From Artemisia argyi (Eukaryota; Streptophyta; Magnoliopsida; Asterales; Asteraceae): a DNA stretch of 64,000 bases. A program made the translations under genes and the position numbers. The stretch covers positions 119,510,796 to 119,574,795 of the forward strand of contig CM060692.1 in the NCBI GenBank assembly GCA_030686995.1, in the 5' to 3' direction. The notes beneath the pieces were generated by a model. The model was not told the origin of the DNA and ran no database searches. It was given only the letters and a program-made list of their open reading frames with translations. This document shows positions 55,881 to 64,000 of this stretch, piece by piece. The first letter of the stretch is position 1; each line of letters opens with the position of its first letter.

Positions 55881-57092
55881 ATGGAAGGTGGTAATATCTT
55901 TGAACCCATCAACCCACTACAACCAAACCCACCACAACCAAACCAATCTCCTAGACCCCGCACTTTAGGAGAGTACTCCCGTTCCAAAGATCCTAATCAA
56001 CATCTCAAGAATTTCCTCAAAATCGTAGATTTCATAGATCTTGATGTTGAAACTCGAGAGACGACCCGATTGCATCTCTTCTAATTCTCTATACGTGATC
56101 AAGCTAGTCAATGGCTTCAGCGTTTACCCGCGGGATCCATCACCTCTTGGGATGATCTCACCACTTCCTTGCTCAATTTTTCCCACCGAGGAGAACCACC
56201 AAGCTAAGAAATGACATCTTGATGTTCCAACAACGTTAAGGTGAAACTTTCTATGAGGCATGGACTCATTTCAAGGACTTACTCCAAAAAGCCCCTCATC
56301 ATGGCATATATCTTTGGCTCTAAGTCCAAATCTTTTATGACCATATCAATCTCTTCGCGAGGCAAACGATTGACCAAGCAGTCGGTGGCAAGCTACGTGA
56401 TCGAAGTGCGGAAGAATCATGAGAGCTCATAGAAGATCTTGCTCTGTATGATAATGAAAGTTGGAATGATCCCCGTGATTTGAACAAAACGGTCAAGGCA
56501 ATATCTTTGCCTTCGAACAATTCAAGCACTCCCGACCATAGGATCATGGAACTTGAAGACCAAGTCAAGCTTCTCATGAAATCCTACGAAGCTCCTAAAC
56601 CTTCAAGACAAGTGAACAAAATCACTTCTTCATGCAAATTGTGTAACAGCCCTCACGAAACTCATAATTGCATGGAACTCCCCAAACGAGCTTTTAAGGA
56701 ATTCGCATCCTCACATGCCGATAAAGCAGAGGATAGGTGGCCCACCATTAATCGTGGACCTCAGAATTTTAGTGAGGCCTATGAAGCGTGGAAGGATAAG
56801 CCAAATTTCAGAGGGTACCAGACTCGGAGCGTATCCTTCAATGATTCTTCCCCACTCACCTGGTCCGAGCATTATCCACCTCAGAACACACCTGAGCAAA
56901 GCTTTGAAGAAACACAGCGAAAGTTTTTTTCTCTCTCAAGAAACACAACTTTCCATGCTCGAGGCTCAATTCAGACAACAGCAAGCCGATATGAATAACA
57001 AGGTTGGTAACCTGTTAAATGCTATCAATGAGCGCATTGCTACTAAATTGGCTCAGGCTGAAGAGGTCAAATCCATCACCATCAATAATTAG
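55881..57092 (+). pseudogene. Element D gag, disabled
   Basis: The ATG at 55,881 opens MEGGNIFEPINPLQPNPP, parallel to A. Stops or shifts occur near 56,082, 56,165, 56,238 and 56,420. The reading resumes with NKTVKAISLPSNNSSTPD near 56,483 and a zinc knuckle CKLCNSPHETHNC near 56,635. A further shift near 56,925 leads to the coiled coil (QFRQQQADMNNKVGNLLNAI). It lacks the GYRNTIELTGANVT segment found after the N-terminus in A. Confidence 0.9.
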
Positions 57093-57307
57093 CCACCCTC
57101 ACAAGTAAAAATAAAGAACCCTAGTAAACTCTTTAAACATATATCACCAAAGGTGAAGGAAACTAGGGACCCTTTTTACTCCTCAGGGCCAATCCACTTC
57201 GTGAACACCATTACCACAATACCTGCTCCTAAACCTGATAAGAGTCAAAACCAACTAGGAATGGGGACCATAAAGTAGAAAGTAGAGCCCCCTAGAAGGA
57301 CCATGAT

Positions 57308-57880
57308 GTGACTAAGAGCCCTGTAGACTTACCCGAGGATTCCATCACACAAGGGTCGAGCGAGTGGAAGGAGTCGGAAGAGGAATCCGAGGGGCCTAAG
57401 GAAAATCTGGGATTTTTAGATAACTCTATTATGGAGAAGCTAGAGAGAGACACGGTAGGGATTCCTATAGGGTGTAGAAATAGGATAGAGGAAGGCGACT
57501 CCAAAGTTTTTAAGATTTCTTGCACCACTAGGAAAAAGCTTATAATTGATGCCTACATTGATCCTGACCTCCTAATAAATGCAATCTCTCTCTCCCTTTA
57601 CAACGAAACCTTCCCTGAACAAATTACGTGTAAAGGACTCAATAGCATCAGGATAGAGAAAAGGTTACCAATTATGATTGGAAGATTCATCCATGACGTT
57701 GATCTAACCGTGATCGATGACATGGACTCATTCATTAGTCCAACATTAACTAACCTCGTCCTCGGAAAACCATTTGTAAAAGAAATAGGAGTGACCCTAG
57801 ATGAGAGCGATGGTAGTGCACTATTTACCAATGGTGTGAGGAAAGTAATTTTTCGTAAGGGTAATAAGGAAGTGTATTAA
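57308..57880 (+). pseudogene. Element D first protease-like domain
   Basis: A 190-codon frame with an acidic leader (SSEWKESEEESEGPKENLGF), then the fold FKISCTTRKKLIIDAYIDPD. RLPIMIGRFIHDVDLTVIDD follows, and then TLTNLVLGKPFVKEIGVTLD. It aligns block by block with residues 550-680 of A's ORF. The active-site position reads YIDPD without the usual glycine. Confidence 0.8.
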
Positions 57881-57944
57881 TACCAGCCATCATTGGATTG
57901 TAATACAAATGGATTACAAGGTAGAAGGTCGGGAAAGATAAAAC

Positions 57945-58744
57945 GACGTGATCCAAATAACCTAAAAATCCCTTGTATGATCGGTCACAAGCATTTTTAA
58001 AATGTCTACATTGACGTGTGCCTACCCAAGAATGTTATGTCCTTGTTCCATTACAACAATATTTGCAGATGGGGGTTGATTTATAAAGGAGAATGTTGTC
58101 GGCAGAGATCATGAAGTGCAAGTGTTTGTAGGAAATATGACATTCACGATGGATTTTACGATCGTGGATAATATTGAAGATTATATCGACCCTATGTTAT
58201 CACAAGTTTTTTTCGGAGTGCCCTTTTGTGAAATCACTAACTTAATGGTTGATGGCAGGAACGGAATCATGACTTTCACCGATGGGATTAGGAGAATCTC
58301 ATACCAAACGCCATATAAGATGAACGATTTCGAAGGAGTAGATTGTGATGGGCTTGATAAGCTAGGCTCCCAACTTGTTTTATGTGATGATGATGTTCGG
58401 AGAGGATGTAAAAACACCTTTTACTTATCATGTGGGTTCTTTAAGGGTGTCAGTAAGCTTAGTTCCAAATATCGGAAAGATATTTATGAATTGGGGTTTT
58501 TGCATATATATCCTTCCGAAAATGTATAATTGCATATATATACAAAGCATGCATAAAAACTATTGTATTATGTGCATAAAAAACTTGTACAAAGGATATG
58601 TATGCAATTAGTCACTTTGGGAGGGATATATATGCAATTTTGCCTTATGAATTTGAAGACCCAAAATACCTGCACTATGAAAGTGATCCCGATAGATATT
58701 TAGAGGATGAACTAGAAACCGTGACTAATGACGAGGTCACGTAA
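57945..58744 (+). pseudogene. Element D second protease-like domain, interrupted by a MITE
   Basis: DPNNLKIPCMIGHKHF at 57,950 starts a second copy of the same fold. It continues NVYIDVCLPKNVMSLF, QVFVGNMTFTMDFTIVDN, MLSQVFFGVPFCE and RRISYQTPYKM, closer to A than the first copy is. The frame is broken near 58,000 and by the MITE at 58,493-58,644. It resumes with DPDRYLEDELETVTNDEVT and a stop at 58,742-58,744, matching the C-terminus of A. Confidence 0.8.
58493..58644. mobile_element. Mutator-like MITE with 9-bp target duplication
   Basis: TTATGAATT at 58,484-58,492 and 58,645-58,653 is a perfect 9-bp duplication. The ends GGGGTTTTTGCATATATATC and, inverted, GGCAAAATTGCATATATATC are terminal repeats of about 25 bp. 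It lies inside D's coding region; removing it and one duplication rejoins the frame. Confidence 0.85.
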
Positions 58745-61192
58745 TAGCCTATGACTTTGAGTCTAGCTACAAGACATGTAAATAAAAAAAAACGCTTCTT
58801 GGGAGGCAACCCAAGCTTTATTTGTTTGATTGTTTGTTTGTTTGATTTTATTTGTTTCCGTATGCATGTTTTATTTTTATTGTTTGTCGCTCATGATTCA
58901 AGATAAATTGTGAAAATGCTTTATTTTGTTTTTAAATTTTTCTTGACTATATATAAAGGTATTTTGCAAAAGATAAGTGTAAGGGAAATCTAAATTTGTT
59001 TCTAAGAACGAGCTTGAACATGAATTACAACAATATTAAACAAATGTGCATATTAGTATTTGTTTGAGTCAAATGCTTGTATAGAGTCATAATGATGTTT
59101 TGCAGGATTTCCAGGAATTAAGGCGTGAGTTTTTCCAGAAATTTTCCGGAAACTTAACATAAAATTTCTGCAGGTCACTTCTGACGGCGTCAGGGTTATA
59201 ACCTGACGGCGTCAAGTGTAAAATTTTGGAAATTTTGCGAGTTCTGTTTTTCTGCCGGAGTCTTAGAGTTTTTGTTAAATCTTTAGTTTTATAAACTCCA
59301 AGAAATCTGCAAATATTCATTCCACAAGCATTATATCTTAATTTGGTTTCTAGGATTTTAGTATGTATAGAGTTTGCTGCCGATTTCAAGCGAGGTTTTC
59401 TATGATTTTTTTCTCAGGTTTAACAGGTTATATTGGACAAGAAGATGATTTATATTTCTGGAGGGAAGCTTTCAATGTTCATTTTCTTGGAGGAGGATCT
59501 AACCATGTTAACATATTATCCACACCGAGTGAATCAGGGGAGTATTTGTTTCATTCTTTTACCTTCGTTACTTTTACATCCTTTTTATTGAACATTGGGG
59601 ACAATGTTCAACCTAAGTATAAGGGGAGGGTGAATGATGATACCTTAGAGAATTCAATTGCACTTGATGTTTGTTTGTTCAATAGTAGGTGTGTAATAAA
59701 ACTAAGAGAAACACTTATTAGGATAATTTTAGCGCCAAATTTAAATATTTTTTTACAACATTTAGGAGTGAAGCTTTAGCCTTAATGAGCGTCTCATGGA
59801 TAGGAGTTGTATGACTAACACAAAAAACCGTACCACTCAAAATTTTCCACCCCAAATGTGTGAGGTTCGCCCCTAGATTTGTTAGGAAAAGATGCTTATG
59901 AGTGTACCAGTAGTATTTAGATTCTAGAACTTGTGATAGTGATGCATCCCGAGACCGCTAGTGAGACTACATTCGTGTAGTAGGATTTACTACATGATAA
60001 GAGGCATTAGGATCACCCTTGTGTTAAACCCGTATCATAATTACTTGACCAATGAAGTCATAAACACTTGACTAATAAAGTCAATTAATTTTCCCACACC
60101 TTTGCGATGTACTCATTTTTAGTACACGATATACCTAGTACACCCCTCCGAGCCTATCTTTTTCGTTTATAACTTTAAGCATTTTACTTAAAGATAGATT
60201 TTGTTTACAATCCACCCCAAATGTACACTCAAATCGCCTTAGCCTTCCTTGTATGCACTCATCTTTAGTGCATTATTGTTATTTGTTTAAACCCTTAGTT
60301 AATTGTCTAATTGATTACATGGTTGCTAAGTCAAGTCATATCTTGTACATATTGTTTTGGGACGATTGGGACTCATGGGTAAAGTACTATTGTTATGGAG
60401 TATTGGGGAAGACGTCAATTATTACCCCCATATGTACGTTAATATTAAAAAAAGTACTCTAAGTGTTTTGATTATCTTAATTCGAGTCGTTAGAATAGTT
60501 GATTGTAAAGTATGTAAAAGTTCAAGTGTAAGGGGAATGCAAATTCCCTACGATGTATTATTTTGGATGGTAGGGCAAGAGTGTATGAAAAAAAAAAATC
60601 GAAAAAATCAAGAAAAAGAAAAAAAAAAAAAAAAAGAAAAAGAAGAAGAGAAAAAACATACGGACTACCATCCCGTTTCCTTTTATGTTTTTATAGTTTT
60701 TTATTAGCTTAAGTCGAGTCAATTCTTGGCTTAGCAACGCCACATTGTACATGTAATTGACCAAGATGATTAACTCGTCACCAGTAAAGATTGCCTTTAT
60801 CCAACAAATTCGTGTCTATCATATCCCTACACATCACGTTATAACCCTTTGAAAGACCTCTTTGATAGTTTATCCTATGTGCTTACGCCAAGTGGTGGAG
60901 GTTTGATCCTTTCCCAAGCCTATGGTAAACTATGTGCTATGACAGGTAGTGAGAGATATTTTCCATTTTCATATTATGATATATATAATTTTATTACACC
61001 CGAGAGATGTGAGTATCTAAACACTATTTGTGAGGTGCTAGTGCATAATTTCCGTGCTTGTTTTGGTTGAAGTGGAACGATTATTTTTTGTAATTACTTT
61101 TATATTAGTGTTAAATGACCCTTAGCTTGTGTTTTGATTAGAATAAAAGCGCATTTGCTTAAGGACAAGCAAATCTCAAGTGTAAGGGTATT
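58745..61192 (+). other. Element D non-coding 3' half
   Basis: Parallel to A: CTTGGGAGGCAACCCA at 58,797-58,812 and AAGTGTAAGGG-type motifs at 58,975, 59,615, 60,524 and 61,178. ACATTGGGGACAATGT lies near 59,593, and TGACGGCGTCA near 59,181 and 59,203. The purine tract at 60,588-60,657 sits between GGATGGTAG (60,564) and CTACCATCC (60,666). Confidence 0.8.
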
Positions 61193-61916
61193 TGATGAGG
61201 CGAAAAGTGTTACGATTTTAGGGGGTCATTTAAGCCCTAGGTCATGATTATTTGATCAAATATTGCCTCAAATTGTTCCTTTTGTCATTTTAGGTACTTT
61301 GGAGAAGAAATATGGAAAATGAAGCATTTCGGAGGTTTTTGAAGCAAAAACTGAAGAAAACGGCAAAGTCTTCAAATCAAGCTGGAAATAGTACCTGACG
61401 GCTCGACATAGGAAGAGATAGAAACTTATAGAGTTGGGGAAGATCGTACACGGCCCCACGAATGGTATTAAGGAATATAACCCGTCATCCACGCAATTGT
61501 AACAAACTATTCAACTAATGAAAGATAGCTAGGGAGTAGTGAAATCTAAGTAAACACGTTTCTCTCATTATTGTTTTTCTCAACATTTACTTTCTTGTTA
61601 TTTTATTTTTATTGCATTTGTAGTTATTTGGGTTAGTTGACTAGCAACTAATTCTACCCACTCTTCCAATACCCAAGATTTTTACTTGCTTTTAATAAAA
61701 ATATAAAAATACAAAAAGAATCATCCCTCACATCTAGACCTAGTTTAATTAAGTTTTGATCCTAACAACACTATTCCCCAACTAGAACGATCAATCCCCG
61801 GTACTTGCCACTACACTATACTACATCGGTTAGGTACACTGCCTGGTGGGGATTGCAAGCCTCTTGAGATCCCTTGAGAGGTAAAACCTTTTGGGAGGGC
61901 GCAATCCCACGCATCA
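61193..61916 (+). repeat. Element D 3' LTR (internally deleted)
   Basis: The deletion removes about 640 bp including the TGACG array and TATA box; both ends are intact. Confidence 0.95.
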
Positions 61917-61921
61917 GGGAC

Positions 61922-62812
61922 CGGCGAGCTTAATATGGGCGGCCCCCTTAAAATTAAAGGGGCCAGCCAAGCATTTTCTTTTACCCGTTTTTCCCACTTA
62001 TTTCTCTAACCAAACACTCCACTTTCTTGTCTCCTCCCTACCTGCTGCTATTGAGAACGAAATACCATAACCAAAACACCAAAAATCCATTTCCGAATCT
62101 CAAAATTAAGCTTGATTCGCAAAGGGCAAATACTTATAACACGATTAGCAACAAGTATTGTAAGTTTTTCATAACACATTTCATCTAATTTCATTTAATT
62201 TTGGTCATAATCAAGATTAGGCATTTTATTTAAATTCTTTTAATTTCAATTTTTTCTTTCAATTAAGTTTAGGATTTCCATAACTAAATGCTTCCCATAG
62301 GATTAGAATGCATTATTGACACATAAAACATAATAATCACAAACTCTCTTATTGAAATTTTTGAAAAAGTTCATAAAATCATTTTCGAAATTTTTCTTTA
62401 ATACATTGTTGACTAATGCTATAAAAACTTGTTAAAACTAATCTATATTTTTATAACTCATTAATCATTAAAATATACTTTTCGATGCATTGAACATAAT
62501 TTCGTATATGATAAGAGGATGTTTGGATTACGTCAAAAAATTGTCAAAATTAAGTCGATATAATTTTTACAACAAATTGTCAAATGTATTAACCCAAAAC
62601 TAGTGATTTAGAGTCGTCAAGATATATAATTCATATATATATTAACATTTTAGTCGTAAATTTTCTAGAAAAGGGAGCGTTTGGTTTAGCTTAGAAAATG
62701 ATATTTTCGAGTCAAAATCTAAATTATTTTCTCAAAACAAATCACTTGCATAAGAAGCTCATAAGAAATAGCAAGTTATACAATCTAATGTATATCTAGC
62801 AATGTTTCAAGA
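61922..62812. other. Host flank right of element D; no gene seen
   Basis: It starts with a second copy (61,938-61,964) of the GGCGGCCCCCTTAA...AAGGGG hairpin that borders D on the left (54,321-54,347). The rest is AT-rich without a convincing frame. Confidence 0.45.
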
Positions 62813-64000
62813 TGTAGAACCGTAGAGGGTGGGGGGGGTGAATACGGCTTCTTCGGCTTTTTAGATGTTTAAAAACTTTAAGCCAAGAAGAACACCAAGT
62901 GGTTGTATAAGAAACCAACCACAAACACAATCACAACAAAGTATATAAAGCGAGTAAATGACACCACGATATATACTGGTTCGAGATGGGGGGTTTATAC
63001 CATCTGTACGTCCAGTTGCGAATCCACGACACCGATACTATTACTCTAGTATAATCCTTTTGGTGGATTACAAACCGTTACAACTTCACTCCACCGATAT
63101 GCACTAAGATCGGTGCTCACTATGAAGAGCTACTCCCCAACGGTATTCCGCCCTCGGAAACCACCCAAAAGAATCTCATGATTCGACTTAACCACAAAGA
63201 CCACTAAGATTTCCCACCGGAAGTATCAAACCCCAACTAGATCCCCAATGATCTAGGCTTGGTTACCAAGACACAAGACTTCAATCTAGATTCCCAATGA
63301 TCTAGGCTTGGTCACTAAGACACAAGACTTCCCTTACAAACAAATAGAAATAATAAGTTATTTGTTTATTCAACCAAGCCCTAACCTAACCTAGAGACTC
63401 GATTGTAGTAGAAAGGGTAAAGATAGAAGACCCTCGACACAATCACAAGAGTGGATTAAGTTCTTGTGATTCTTCCCTTGCAATGAGATGTGTTCTTCCA
63501 ATAGATGTTAGTGTGAAAGATTAAGAACACAAGAGTAAAGATAGAGAGATTAGAGAGATTAGAGAGAAAGAATATAGAGAGAAAGAATAATGGCAAGGGG
63601 TGTGGAATACAAGAGGCAAGGCATTGTATTTATAGGCAAAACCCAAACTTGGGAATATTTTACCGAGGCCGGCGTGTCACCCACGCGTTGACGCGTGGGA
63701 GGCGCGCCAGAAACCTAGGGAAAATATTCCCGAGGCTTTGGGTGTTTGGCATTATAAATGCCTTACCTTGCTAAACCCCCAATTGTACTTCACACTAAAC
63801 CTTAACATTAATCAATCTAAGGTTTACCAACTCAAATAGCCAATTTGGAAAATCATTTGTGAAGTGTTTATAAGAAAACCAAATACCAAGGGTAGAATAG
63901 TAGAAAGGGTAGTTTGGTAGGGGTAGAAATGGTATTCCTCACATGGCATAATAGAGAAGAGAATATGCCATGGGATATTCCTCAAGGGAAGGGTTAAGGT
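62813..64000 (-). mobile_element. Copia-type LTR, partial (runs out of window)
   Basis: It starts TGTAGAACCGTAGAGGGTGG with a G run, matching the start of element M's LTR on plus (TGTGGAAACCGTAGGGG, then GTGAATACG). It shares the layout of M: a GATATATACTGGTTCGAG region, then minus-strand TATAAATA near 63,626 and a GC-rich palindrome upstream (63,680-63,699). No primer-binding site is found at its left edge, so it is the 3' LTR of a minus-strand element or a solo LTR. Confidence 0.75.
63241..63338. repeat. Two tandem units of about 49 bp in the partial LTR
   Basis: CAATGATCTAGGCTTGGT...AAGACACAAGACTTC occurs from 63,241 and again from 63,290 with a few differences. Confidence 0.9.

Larger units (their letters stand above)
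54348..61916 (+). mobile_element. Element D: Athila-type gag/protease-like element, damaged
   Basis: LTRs 54,348-55,709 and 61,193-61,916 (TGATGAGGCG...CATCA) with target duplication GGGAC at 54,343-54,347 and 61,917-61,921. The 3' LTR is only 724 bp because of an internal deletion between the GACGG site and GACATAGGAAG. The primer-binding site is TGGCGCCGCTGCCGGGG near 55,716. Like A, it has gag and protease-like sequence only, then a long non-coding 3' half. The coding region has several stops and frameshifts and a MITE insertion. Confidence 0.95.

Overview
The window is nuclear DNA of a eudicot plant. It is AT-rich, has spliced genes with GT/AG introns, and consists mostly of LTR retrotransposons with plant hallmarks (Athila, chromodomain Tekay/Del-like and Copia lineages), MITEs and long (TA)n tracts. 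The one clear complete host gene is a GRAS regulator of the NSP2 type, which suggests a lineage that kept arbuscular-mycorrhizal signalling. Family is not certain; an asterid, perhaps Asteraceae, is a guess.

Left part (1-11,278). The 3' end of a receptor-like kinase gene (1-637) has a MITE-like insert in its last intron. Then come a LINE relic, a Myb/trihelix ORF of the PIF/Harbinger ORF1 type with four internal repeats (2,045-3,196, minus), a decayed retroelement 3' end with an LTR-like stretch, a zone of nested MITEs and (TA)n tracts (5,776-8,783), and NSP2 (9,022-10,586, minus). NSP2 is read here as two exons with an unusual 110-bp intron and a putative miR171h site.

Centre (11,279-50,829). 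This is one nested stack of LTR retrotransposons, each step proved by a matching 5-bp target-site duplication. A Copia-type but apparently non-coding element M (minus, TSD CTGTT) landed in a second Harbinger-ORF1-like gene, whose halves lie at 11,160-11,278 and 50,835-51,690. Inside M sit an Athila element B (minus, 16,884-44,493, TSD CCATT) and a Tekay-like solo LTR E (minus, 45,980-49,080, TSD TATAC). Inside B sit a full-length but disabled Tekay-like element C (plus, 18,376-31,502, TSD CGTGA, in B's 3' LTR) and an intact gag-only Athila element A (plus, 33,002-40,698, TSD TAAAT, in B's internal region).

Right part (50,830-64,000). After the Harbinger fragment come a truncated Copia gag, compound microsatellites, a third Athila element D (plus, 54,348-61,916, TSD GGGAC) and the start of another Copia-type LTR that runs out of the window.

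The most interesting signals are in the non-coding parts of these elements. A, B and D form a family lacking reverse transcriptase and integrase (A keeps an intact 745-codon gag/protease-like ORF). They share dense TGACG-N-CGTCA arrays upstream of the LTR TATA box, four spaced AAGTGTAAGGG polypurine-like motifs in the 3' half, and conserved hairpins. Element M carries an array of short diversified hairpins about 55 bp apart. No rRNA, tRNA or CRISPR was seen.
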